DNA of 6,412 bases from Lysobacteraceae bacterium (GCA_004173415.1 SEHC01000117.1:1-6412); one strand, 5' to 3'. Positions 1 to 5,578 are shown, counted from the stretch's first letter. The notes: generated by a model not told the origin, from the sequence alone. Made by a program: numbers and translations.

Positions 1-10
1 GCTCTTCCGG

Positions 11-54
11 CTTGCGGCTGCAAGAAACCGCGGACTCGGTGTCTTTCCGGTCCG
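11..54 (-). promoter_or_regulatory. Two adjacent hairpins in the putative leader RNA
   Basis: On the minus strand CGGACCGG (54-47) can pair with CCG-A-GTCCG (39-31), giving eight base pairs with one bulged A and a 7-nt loop. It is followed by CTTGC-AGCC-GCAAG (24-11), a 5-bp stem with a 4-nt loop. An alternative pairing of 28-31 with 14-17 would disturb both. No T run follows inside the window, so an intrinsic terminator cannot be shown. The structures could belong to an attenuator-like leader or be chance products of high GC. Confidence 0.25.
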
Positions 55-80
55 GGCTGGTAGGTAACAGGCGAGCGAGA

Positions 81-86
81 ATTGTA
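81..86 (-). promoter_or_regulatory. Possible -10 element (TACAAT) for a gene left of the window
   Basis: The minus strand reads TACAAT, one mismatch from TATAAT, in an otherwise very GC-rich intergenic region. The hexamer 17 bp upstream (104-109, TGGCGC on the minus strand) is a poor -35, so activity would depend on the -10 element or an activator. Transcription would start near position 74 and cross the two hairpins below. This is inference from a single hexamer. Confidence 0.35.
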
Positions 87-152
87 CGGGCCGGCGGGGT
101 GTGGCGCCAGTCGTTTTTGCTGAAGCCGACCGCGGGGCCGGCGGCCGCGCAT

Positions 153-866
153 TCAGTCCAGCAGGTCCCGGATCCGGTAGGCCGCCGGCGGCCTGCCGAC
201 CAGGCGCAGCGCGGCGTGCAGGGCGCCGCGGGCGAAAATGTCCCGGCTGCCCGCGCGATGGACCAGTTCCAGCCGCTCACCCAGCCCGGTGAACTGGACC
301 GTGTGTTCGCCGACGATGTCGCCGGCACGCAGGCTGGCATAGGCCACTTTTGCGCCGTGCGAGGCGGCGCCCTCGCCTAGGGTCAGGGCGGTGCCGGAGG
401 GAGCATCCTTCTTCTGCGCGTGGTGGGCTTCGACCACGTCGACGTCCCAGCCGGGCAGCGCGGCGGCAGCCCGCTCCACCAGCTCGGCCAGCACCGCCAC
501 GCCGAGGCTGAAATTGGAGGCCCAGACCAGCGGGATGCGGGTAGCGGCCGCGGCCAGCGCAAGCCGTTGCGCCTCGTCGAGTCCGGTGGTGCCGGACACC
601 AGCGCCACGCCGCGCTTTCTGCAGAGCTCCAGCAGGGCGTCGAAGCCGGCCGGCAGGCTGAAATCGATGGCCACGTCGAAGGCAGGCACGGCGGCCAGTT
701 CACTGGCGGCGAAGAAGGGAACCCCGTCGACCACGCGCTGGGCCGGCGACCTCTGGGTGACCGCGGCCACCACCGCGCACGCCGGGTTGTCCTCGCACAG
801 GCGCAGAAGCGCCTGGCCCATGCGGCCGGAGGCCCCGTGGATCAGCAGGCGGGTCGGCGCGCTCAT
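153..866 (-). CDS. dapB: 4-hydroxy-tetrahydrodipicolinate reductase DapB
   Basis: Cytoplasmic enzyme that uses NAD(P)H to reduce the product of DapA to tetrahydrodipicolinate in diaminopimelate and lysine synthesis. The 237-residue product has the dinucleotide-binding loop GASGRMG (11-17) and the GTTG turn (92-95). The active-site signature EAHHAQKKDAPSGTA (146-160) holds the expected acid/base His148 and substrate-binding Lys152. The RAGDIVGEHT segment (180-189) and a typical C-terminal half follow. It is shorter than the E. coli enzyme (about 273 residues) because the loop between PSGTA and RAGDIVGEHT is largely absent; catalytic residues are intact. The ATG at 866 puts the dinucleotide loop at the usual distance from the N-terminus. 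Only a poor ribosome site is visible. It follows the aminotransferase by 22 bp on the same strand, so co-transcription is likely. The stop is TGA. Confidence 0.97.
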   Translation of the reverse strand: MSAPTRLLIHGASGRMGQALLRLCEDNPACAVVAAVTQRSPAQRVVDGVPFFAASELAAVPAFDVAIDFSLPAGFDALLELCRKRGVALVSGTTGLDEAQRLALAAAATRIPLVWASNFSLGVAVLAELVERAAAALPGWDVDVVEAHHAQKKDAPSGTALTLGEGAASHGAKVAYASLRAGDIVGEHTVQFTGLGERLELVHRAGSRDIFARGALHAALRLVGRPPAAYRIRDLLD

Positions 867-888
867 CGCATCAGGGCCGCAGGTCCGC

Positions 889-2091
889 TCAGGCCAGCGC
901 GGCGTGCATGGCCGCGATCTCGGCCGTGACCAGGGCGCCGAGCGTCTTCATCCCCGCCTCGATCTTGTCCGCCGGCACGGTGACGAAGGACAGGCGCAAG
1001 GTGTTGCATTGCGGGTCGGTCCCGTAGAACGGCGCGCCGGGAACGAAGGCCACGTTCTGCTCGATCGACTTGGCCAGCAGCGCGGCGCTGTCCACGCCCT
1101 CGGGCAGGGTGACCCAGATGAACATGCCGCCGTCCGGCCGGGTCCAGCGCGCCTCTGCCGGGAAGTAGCGCTCCAGCGCAGCGAGCATCAGCTCGCACTG
1201 GTGCGCATACAGGGTGCGGATTTCGGGGATGTGCTGGTCCAGGAACCCGTCCTGCACGGCCTCGTAGACGATGCGCTGGGTGAACGAGGGCGTGTGCAGG
1301 TCCGAGGCTTGCTTGGCCTGGACCAGCTTGCCTAGCAATTCCTCCGGGGCCACCACGTAACCCAGGCGCAGGCCCGGTACGAGCACCTTGGAGAACGAAC
1401 CCATGTAGATCACGTGCTCGGGGGCCAGCGACAGCAGGCTGGGAAGCTCTTCGCCGCTGTAGCTGAGCGCACCATAGGGGTCGTCTTCGACCACCGGGAC
1501 GCCGGCGGCGATGGCTTTTTCCAGCAGGGCCTTGCGTCGTTCCAGCGGCATGCGCCGGCCGGTCGGGTTCTGGAAATTGGGCAGGCAGTACATGAAGCGG
1601 GCGCCGGCCAGCAGTTCCGGGGTGAGCGCGTCGGTGACGATGCCCTGCTCGTCGGCGGGCATCGAGGAGAACGCCGGCTGGAACAACGAGAACGCCTGCA
1701 GCGCGCCCAGGTAGCTCGGGGTTTCCACCAGTACCTTGCTGCCTTCGTCGATCAGCACCTTGCCCAGCAGGTCCAGGCCTTGCTGCGAACCGGTGGTGAT
1801 CAGAACCTGGCTGGGGCGGATGCTGGCGCCGTTGCGGCTCAGGCGCGCGGCGACCCACTCGCGCAGCGGCGTGTAGCCCTCGGTCGGGCCGTACTGGAGC
1901 GACGCCTGCGGCGCCTCGTCCAGGACCTTGGTGCAGGCCCAGCGGATGCGTTCAATCGGGAAGGTGGCCGGCGAAGGCAGGCCGCCGGCGAAGGAGATCA
2001 CCTCGGGGCGCTCGGTGACCTTGAGGATTTCACGGATTGCCGAGCTGGTGAGGCCCTGGGCGCGCTTTGAGATTCGGATGGAAGTAGTCAT
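889..2091 (-). CDS. PLP-dependent class I/II aminotransferase (2-aminoadipate/MocR-type aminotransferase fold)
   Basis: A 400-residue fold-type-I PLP enzyme that should transfer an amino group between an amino acid and a 2-oxo acid in the cytoplasm. Visible landmarks are FAGGLPSPATFP (34-45), the YGPTEGYTPLRE substrate-side segment (67-78), the phosphate-contacting TGSQQGLDLL (100-109), NPTG (175-178) and DDPY (203-206, Asp203 to the PLP nitrogen, Tyr206 to O3'). The Schiff-base lysine is Lys235 in GSFSKVLVPGLRLGY, and Arg366 in NTLRLSF should bind the alpha-carboxylate. This is the style of stand-alone LysN/2-aminoadipate aminotransferases and of the catalytic half of MocR regulators; no DNA-binding domain is present. 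The start is well fixed: an in-frame TAA lies four codons upstream, and no other ATG/GTG/TTG lies between it and the ATG at 2091. There is no Shine-Dalgarno. It precedes dapB by 22 bp, probably in one operon. The substrate is not deducible; branched-chain, aromatic or aminoadipate-like acids are possible. Confidence 0.9.
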   Translation of the reverse strand: MTTSIRISKRAQGLTSSAIREILKVTERPEVISFAGGLPSPATFPIERIRWACTKVLDEAPQASLQYGPTEGYTPLREWVAARLSRNGASIRPSQVLITTGSQQGLDLLGKVLIDEGSKVLVETPSYLGALQAFSLFQPAFSSMPADEQGIVTDALTPELLAGARFMYCLPNFQNPTGRRMPLERRKALLEKAIAAGVPVVEDDPYGALSYSGEELPSLLSLAPEHVIYMGSFSKVLVPGLRLGYVVAPEELLGKLVQAKQASDLHTPSFTQRIVYEAVQDGFLDQHIPEIRTLYAHQCELMLAALERYFPAEARWTRPDGGMFIWVTLPEGVDSAALLAKSIEQNVAFVPGAPFYGTDPQCNTLRLSFVTVPADKIEAGMKTLGALVTAEIAAMHAALA

Positions 2092-2097
2092 CGGGCT

Positions 2098-2103
2098 AGT
2101 TTA
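2098..2103 (-). promoter_or_regulatory. Possible -10 element of a leaderless aminotransferase transcript
   Basis: The minus strand reads TAAACT, ending six bases before the ATG at 2091. A transcript starting seven bases downstream of this hexamer would begin exactly at the A of the start codon, which fits the absence of any Shine-Dalgarno. No good -35 is seen 16-18 bp upstream. It is suggestive only. Confidence 0.3.
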
Positions 2104-2213
2104 ACGGGTCTTGCGGGCGGGCATGGCGGCCTGTGCGGGCCTCGTCCCGCGTTGGTCCAGCGATGCGTCGCTAAAACGCCGTGCCTGCCGGCCACCACCG
2201 GCTGCAACGAGAC

Positions 2214-2220
2214 AGGGGGA
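2214..2220 (+). promoter_or_regulatory. Ribosome binding site deciding the acyltransferase start
   Basis: AGGGGGA lies three bases before the ATG at 2224. It is the clearest purine-rich ribosome site in the window and favours this ATG over the in-frame TTG at 2152, which would add 24 residues with no family resemblance. Confidence 0.7.
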
Positions 2221-2223
2221 AGC

Positions 2224-3417
2224 ATGTGGGTTGAGCCATCGGAGTCGGGTGCGCGGCCGTTGCGGTTGCATGCCCTGGATGCGCTGCGCAGCGTGCTGAT
2301 GCTGCTTGGGGTGGTCCTGCATTCGGCCTACCCGTATGGCCAGAGCGCCGACTGGCTGGTTCGCGATGCCCGCCGCAGCGCAATGATGGATGGCCTCATC
2401 GACACCATCCATTTCTTCAGGATGCCCGCCTTCTTCGTCATTGCAGGCTGTTTTTCCCTGATGCTGCTGTCGCGGCAGGACTCTGCCGGCGGATTCCTGC
2501 GCGAGCGATCGCGGCGCATCGGCGTGCCCCTGCTGGCAACCCTGCTCAGCTTCAACCTGGTCCAGACCTGGCTGCTCGCCGGTCGCCCTTCGCGGCATTC
2601 GATACGCCTGTCCGCGCAGGTCTTGGGCGAGGAATGGGCAAGCGGGCGGGTGATCGGCCACCTCTGGTTCCTGGTCTACCTGCTGGTCTTCTGCGTCGGG
2701 GTCGCGGTCCTGGCCCGCCCGCTGGCCAGGCTTTCCGTCTCCAGGCTTCCGGCGTGGCTGGCGGGCGATTCCGGCTTTCCGTTGCTGCTGGCAGCGGCCG
2801 CCGGATCCGGGCTGGGCATGGTCGCAATCGCCTACCTGGCCGGTCCGTGGTTCAACCATGAGTACTGGGGCGTGCTGAATCCGCCGGAGTTGCTGTCCTA
2901 CCTGCCCTATTTCGGCATCGGCCTGCTGCTGGGGATGGAAGAGGCCTTGCTGCTGCGGTTCTCCTCGCCGGGCTCGGGCATGGCACTGCTCGGGCTGGTC
3001 TCGCTGGCGGCCATGTCGCTCAGCGCCGACGGCGCCGGACTGGTGGTGAAAAGCATGCACGTCCTGACCGCGAGCCTGGCCACCTGGGCAGTGCTGCGCT
3101 TCCTGTTCGCGGCATTCCGGCGCTGGGCGAGCGCGCCCTCGCGCCTGTTCCGCTACCTGTCCGATGCCAGCTACTCGGTGTACCTGATGCACCACCTGTT
3201 CGTGGTGGCGCTGGCCACGGCCCTGCTTGCGCTGGATTGGAGGCCGGGGTGGAAGTTCCTGCTGACCTGCAGCCTGACCCTGGGGTGCTGCCTGGCGATC
3301 CATCATTTCCTGATCCTGCGCCATCCGCTGCCCGGCTTGCTGTTCGACGGCAAGCGCAGGCGCGCTGCGATCCCGATCCATCCGGCGGCCGGGGATTCGA
3401 CCGTGGCTTCCCGTTAG
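2224..3417 (+). CDS. OpgC-like acyltransferase family 3 membrane protein
   Basis: A 397-residue polytopic inner-membrane protein of the acyltransferase-3 family (Acyl_transf_3), whose members O-acylate glycans or other surface molecules. The family's R-X10-H motif is present at the first membrane segment (Arg22 and His33 in LDALRSVLMLLGVVLHSA). It is followed by FFRMPAFFVIAGCF (64-77), GHLWFLVYLLVF (145-156), several more hydrophobic segments (about 185-206, 224-237, 252-266, 278-296) and SYSVYLMHHLFVVAL (316-330) near the C-terminus. The arrangement is closest to OpgC/MdoC, which succinylates periplasmic glucans in enterobacteria, but no opgG/opgH genes are visible, so that substrate is only a guess. 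The start is set by AGGGGGA just upstream. It is the only plus-strand gene here, divergent from the aminotransferase and convergent with the hydrolase (23 bp between stops). The basic tail after residue 376 is probably cytoplasmic. Confidence 0.88.
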   Translation: MWVEPSESGARPLRLHALDALRSVLMLLGVVLHSAYPYGQSADWLVRDARRSAMMDGLIDTIHFFRMPAFFVIAGCFSLMLLSRQDSAGGFLRERSRRIGVPLLATLLSFNLVQTWLLAGRPSRHSIRLSAQVLGEEWASGRVIGHLWFLVYLLVFCVGVAVLARPLARLSVSRLPAWLAGDSGFPLLLAAAAGSGLGMVAIAYLAGPWFNHEYWGVLNPPELLSYLPYFGIGLLLGMEEALLLRFSSPGSGMALLGLVSLAAMSLSADGAGLVVKSMHVLTASLATWAVLRFLFAAFRRWASAPSRLFRYLSDASYSVYLMHHLFVVALATALLALDWRPGWKFLLTCSLTLGCCLAIHHFLILRHPLPGLLFDGKRRRAAIPIHPAAGDSTVASR

Positions 3418-3418
3418 T

Positions 3419-3432
3419 CGCGGGCAGCCGCG
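3419..3432. terminator. Small inverted repeat between convergent stops
   Basis: CGCGG-GCAG-CCGCG forms a 5-bp GC stem with a 4-nt loop in the 23-bp gap between the acyltransferase TAG and the hydrolase TGA. No T run follows on either strand, so if it terminates transcription it is weak. It is listed because it is the only candidate between two convergent genes. Confidence 0.2.
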
Positions 3433-3440
3433 TCATTCCG

Positions 3441-4310
3441 TCATCGGGGATCGGCAAGCCATTCGATCAGGGAGGCGTTGACCTGTTGCGGCTGTTCCCG
3501 GTGCAGGAAATGGCCGGCGCCTTCGATCACCGCCCAGTCATAGGGACCGTGGAAGAAATCGCCCTGGCGGCCGAGCATTTCCTTGCGCATGTCGCGCGAA
3601 CCGCAGAGGACCCGGGTAGGCACGCTTATCGGGTGGCCGAGCCGGGCGCTCACCACGGCCAGGGCCGGGTCGGCCTTGCGCGGGTTCATCATCGCCCGGT
3701 AGTAGGCCAGCGCCGCCTGCAATGCGCCCGGGCTCGCCAGCATCCGCCTGACCTGGGCCACGTGGGCCTGGTCCCGGTAGGCCGGAGACCAAAGCCGCCA
3801 GAGCCATTCGATGAAGGCGAAATCATTGGCCCGGCACAGCGCTTCGGGCAGCCACGGCAGCTGGAACAGGAACCAGTGGAAGCAACGCAGCACATGCCGC
3901 GGTGACTTGCGGAGCGTGCGCCGCACTTCGCCGGGATGCGGCACCGCCAGGATGACCGCGCGCCTGACCGATTGCGGATAGGCCGCCAGCACGGCGTAGC
4001 TGATCGCCGCGCCCCAGTCCTGTCCGACCAGCAGGCACGGCTGGCCGTCGTTGAGTGCGTCGATCAGGCATTTGACGTCGGTGGCCAGGGTAGCCAGGTC
4101 GTAGTGGCCGCCCCGGGGGATCTCGCTGGGCGGGTAGCCGCGCAGGAACGGCGCCACGACGCGATAACCGGCGCCTGCCAGCGCCGGCATCTGGTGCTCC
4201 CAGGAATGGGCGTTGTCGGGAAACCCGTGCAGCAGCAGTACCAGCGGCCCCTGCCCTTGCTCAAGGTAGGCAAAACGCAGGCCGTTCGCGGTGATTTCGC
4301 CCCGATGCAT
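3441..4310 (-). CDS. Alpha/beta hydrolase, epoxide hydrolase/haloalkane dehalogenase-like group
   Basis: A 289-residue alpha/beta-hydrolase with a helical cap. It shows the oxyanion motif HGFPD (28-32), RGYPPSEIP (57-65), the nucleophile elbow GQDWGA with Asp98 rather than Ser, HP (125-126), a GSRD turn with a candidate acid at Asp240, and the base His267 in GAGHFLHRE. An Asp nucleophile marks the epoxide hydrolase, haloalkane and fluoroacetate dehalogenase branch. In the cap, LAYYRAMM (201-208) carries a plausible ring-opening tyrosine. The segment HWFLFQLPWLPE (145-156), where epoxide hydrolases usually have Tyr before FQ, has Leu148 instead, so true epoxide hydrolysis is uncertain. No signal peptide is seen; it is likely cytoplasmic. 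The ATG at 4310 is the only usable start after the in-frame dnaJ TAG, 11 codons upstream, and has no Shine-Dalgarno. It lies 33 bp after dnaJ with no terminator between, so read-through from the chaperone operon is possible. Confidence 0.88.
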   Translation of the reverse strand: MHRGEITANGLRFAYLEQGQGPLVLLLHGFPDNAHSWEHQMPALAGAGYRVVAPFLRGYPPSEIPRGGHYDLATLATDVKCLIDALNDGQPCLLVGQDWGAAISYAVLAAYPQSVRRAVILAVPHPGEVRRTLRKSPRHVLRCFHWFLFQLPWLPEALCRANDFAFIEWLWRLWSPAYRDQAHVAQVRRMLASPGALQAALAYYRAMMNPRKADPALAVVSARLGHPISVPTRVLCGSRDMRKEMLGRQGDFFHGPYDWAVIEGAGHFLHREQPQQVNASLIEWLADPR

Positions 4311-4336
4311 GGGGCGATTGTTGCATGCCGGGGCGA
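4297..4336 (-). promoter_or_regulatory. Inverted repeat around the hydrolase start codon with an extra competing arm
   Basis: On the minus strand TCGCCCC (4317-4311), ATGCATC (4310-4304) and GGGGCGA (4303-4297) form a perfect 7-bp GC-rich hairpin whose loop begins with the start codon. A second copy of TCGCCCC lies at 4336-4330 and could pair with the same GGGGCGA arm, giving a larger alternative loop. The gene has no Shine-Dalgarno. The element could affect translation of the hydrolase or be a protein-binding palindrome; function is inferred only from geometry. Confidence 0.4.
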
Positions 4337-4343
4337 CCGTTCC

Positions 4344-5471
4344 CTAGGAGGTCATCCGGTCCCAGAACGACTTCACTCCATCCAGGAAGGTCGCCGAGCG
4401 GGGCGAATGCCGGCGCGCGTCCTCGCCGGTGAAGGTGGTCTCGAACTTCTGCAGCAATTCTCTCTGTTCAGGGGTGAGGTTGACCGGCGTTTCCACCGCC
4501 ACCCGGCAGAACAGGTCGCCGGTGCTGCGGCTGCGCACCGACTTGACGCCCTTGCCACGCAGGCGGAACAGCTTGCCGGTCTGGGTCTCGGCGGGTATGC
4601 GGATCTCGGCCTCGCCATCCAGGGTCGGCACGCGCACCGTGTCGCCGAGGGCGGCCTGGGAAATGCGGATCGGCACTTCGCAATGCAGGTCGTCGCCGTC
4701 GCGCTGGAAGATGTCGTGCTCGCGCACCCGCACTTCCACGTACAGGTCGCCGGGGGGAGTGCCGGCCGGGCCGGATTCGCCTTCGCCGGCCAGGCGGATG
4801 CGGTCGCCGTTGTCGACGCCGGCCGGGATTTTCACCGAAAGGACCTTTTCCTCCTCCACGCGGCCGGCGCCGTGGCATTCCTTGCACGGATTGCGGATGA
4901 CCTGGCCGCGGCCGCCGCAATGCGGGCAAGCCTGCTGCATGGCGAAGATGCCGCGCTGCATGCGTACCTGGCCGCGACCGCCGCAGGTGGCGCAGGTCTC
5001 GGTCTTGCCGTCTTCCGAACCCGAGCCGTGGCAGGGCGCGCACGCGGCCAGGGTCGGGATCTCGATGCGCTTCTCGACCCCGGCGACCGCTTCCTCCAGG
5101 TCCAGTTCCATCACGTAGCCGACGTCGGCGCCGCGCCTGGCGGCGCGCGCGCCGCCACCACCGCCGAAGATGTTGCCAAAGATGTCGCCGAAGATGTCGC
5201 CCATGTCGGCGGGGTTCGGTCCCGCGCCGCCACCGCCCATGCCGTGTTCGAAGGCCGCATGGCCATGCTGGTCGTACATCCGGCGCTTGCCGCCGTCGGA
5301 CAGCACTTCGTAGGCCTCCTTGCACTCCTTGAACGCGGCCTCGGCGGCCGCGTCGCCCGGGTTGCGGTCGGGGTGGTGTTTCATCGCGCAGCGGCGATAG
5401 GCCTTCTTCAGCTCTTCCTCGCTGGCGTTGCGGGCCACGCCCAGCACTTCGTAGTAGTCGCGTTTGCTCAT
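4344..5471 (-). CDS. dnaJ: Chaperone DnaJ (Hsp40, type I)
   Basis: A 375-residue cytoplasmic co-chaperone that delivers unfolded proteins to DnaK and stimulates its ATPase. The J domain (about 1-70) starts MSKRDYYEVLG and carries HPD at 33-35. A Gly/Phe-rich linker (about 73-115) contains DIFGDIFGNIFGGG. The zinc-binding domain has all four CxxCxGxG repeats with all eight cysteines: Cys144/147, 160/163, 182/185 and 196/199. The beta-rich client-binding domains follow (about 205-345). The ATG at 5471 is chosen because it opens directly into the canonical J domain; the frame extends upstream to a TTG at 5519, but those 16 codons are not conserved-looking. The ribosome site is poor. It follows dnaK by 107 bp with a strong hairpin between them, which would let dnaJ be expressed below dnaK from a shared heat-shock transcript. 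No separate dnaJ promoter is evident. Confidence 0.98.
   Translation of the reverse strand: MSKRDYYEVLGVARNASEEELKKAYRRCAMKHHPDRNPGDAAAEAAFKECKEAYEVLSDGGKRRMYDQHGHAAFEHGMGGGGAGPNPADMGDIFGDIFGNIFGGGGGARAARRGADVGYVMELDLEEAVAGVEKRIEIPTLAACAPCHGSGSEDGKTETCATCGGRGQVRMQRGIFAMQQACPHCGGRGQVIRNPCKECHGAGRVEEEKVLSVKIPAGVDNGDRIRLAGEGESGPAGTPPGDLYVEVRVREHDIFQRDGDDLHCEVPIRISQAALGDTVRVPTLDGEAEIRIPAETQTGKLFRLRGKGVKSVRSRSTGDLFCRVAVETPVNLTPEQRELLQKFETTFTGEDARRHSPRSATFLDGVKSFWDRMTS
5161..5202 (-). repeat. 12-bp tandem repeats in the DnaJ Gly/Phe region
   Basis: On the plus strand GATGTTGCCAAA, GATGTCGCCGAA and GATGTCGCCC run head to tail from 5169, after a partial CCGCCGAA unit. On the coding strand they give DIFG-DIFG-NIFG. 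Repeats of the DIF motif are typical of DnaJ linkers, so this is a protein-level repeat, not a mobile or regulatory one. Confidence 0.6.
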
Positions 5472-5578
5472 GTCGTGGTCTGGAACCGGTTCTCGGGGAG
5501 GTCGGGGATCTGAAAGCAAGATGGAGCGGGGCCACTGCCCCGCTCCATCGGCGTCACGGAATCACGATCGCTTCCCGA
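5472..5578 (-). other. dnaK-dnaJ intergenic spacer
   Basis: A 107-bp spacer holding the 13-bp-stem hairpin (5520-5549) and a 10-bp palindrome GAACCGGTTC (5483-5492) just before the dnaJ start. No convincing -10/-35 pair, CIRCE-like repeat or good ribosome site is visible on the minus strand. Confidence 0.5.
5520..5549 (-). terminator. Strong hairpin in the dnaK-dnaJ spacer, probable partial terminator or processing site
   Basis: GATGGAGCGGGGC and GCCCCGCTCCATC form a perfect 13-bp stem with a 4-nt loop, 29 bp after the dnaK stop. On the minus strand the stem is followed by TTGCTTTC, an imperfect T-rich tract, so termination should be incomplete. The other strand has no T run. A leaky terminator, or a stem that protects the 3' end of dnaK mRNA after cleavage, would both give more DnaK than DnaJ. 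Confidence 0.65.

Larger units (their letters stand above)
1..152 (-). other. Non-coding region after dapB; probable leader of the next minus-strand gene
   Basis: No convincing coding sequence lies here. Read on the minus strand, it runs from the dapB stop towards a gene beyond the left edge. It contains a TACAAT hexamer (81-86), then a pyrimidine-rich stretch, then two potential RNA hairpins (54 to 31 and 24 to 11). I see no T-rich intrinsic terminator for dapB. In pseudomonads and xanthomonads dapB is commonly followed by carA (carbamoyl-phosphate synthase small subunit), so a carA promoter and leader is the natural guess, but no carA codon is visible in this window. Confidence 0.45.
2092..2223. 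other. Divergent intergenic region between aminotransferase and acyltransferase
   Basis: This 132-bp spacer must carry the control signals of both divergent genes. It holds a possible -10 for the aminotransferase at 2098-2103 and a 5-bp-arm inverted repeat AGCGA-TGCG-TCGCT (2159-2172) followed by an A-run with TAAAAC (2172-2177), which could be a weak -10 for the plus-strand gene. A GCCGG/CCGGC inverted repeat (2187-2202) and the acyltransferase ribosome site (2214-2220) complete it. No strong -35 is visible in either direction. The acyltransferase frame is open up to a TTG at 2152, but nothing supports that start. Confidence 0.5.

Noticed and set aside
12..380. Plus-strand frame covering the left intergenic region
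   Set aside because: Most of it is antisense to the end of dapB, with no ribosome site and no recognisable product.
391..1335. 314-codon plus-strand open frame spanning dapB and the aminotransferase
   Set aside because: It crosses two clear minus-strand genes and shows low-complexity Ala/Ser/Arg composition with no recognisable domain.
2152..2223. TTG start giving the acyltransferase 24 extra residues
   Set aside because: No ribosome site at the TTG, and the extra residues do not resemble the family; the ATG at 2224 has AGGGGGA just upstream.
2101..3381. 426-codon minus-strand open frame opposite the acyltransferase
   Set aside because: It is very rich in Gln, Arg, Pro and Gly, as expected from the antisense of a Leu-rich membrane protein, with no start context or motif.
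5161..5202. Short regular repeats as a CRISPR-like or satellite array
   Set aside because: They are in-frame 12-bp units coding the conserved DIFG repeats of the DnaJ linker, with no spacers.
5483..5492. 10-bp palindrome GAACCGGTTC upstream of dnaJ
   Set aside because: Palindromes of this length are expected by chance several times in 6 kb, and no second copy or promoter is associated with it.
3936..5513. 525-codon open frame on the plus strand opposite dnaJ and the hydrolase
   Set aside because: It is antisense to two well-recognised genes, its composition (Ala, Arg, Gly, His, Val rich) is that of a GC-driven shadow frame, and no family motif is visible.
5472..5519. 16-residue N-terminal extension of DnaJ from a TTG
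   Set aside because: The J domain starts canonically at MSKRDYYEVLG (ATG at 5471); the extension lies directly behind the spacer hairpin and has no family support.
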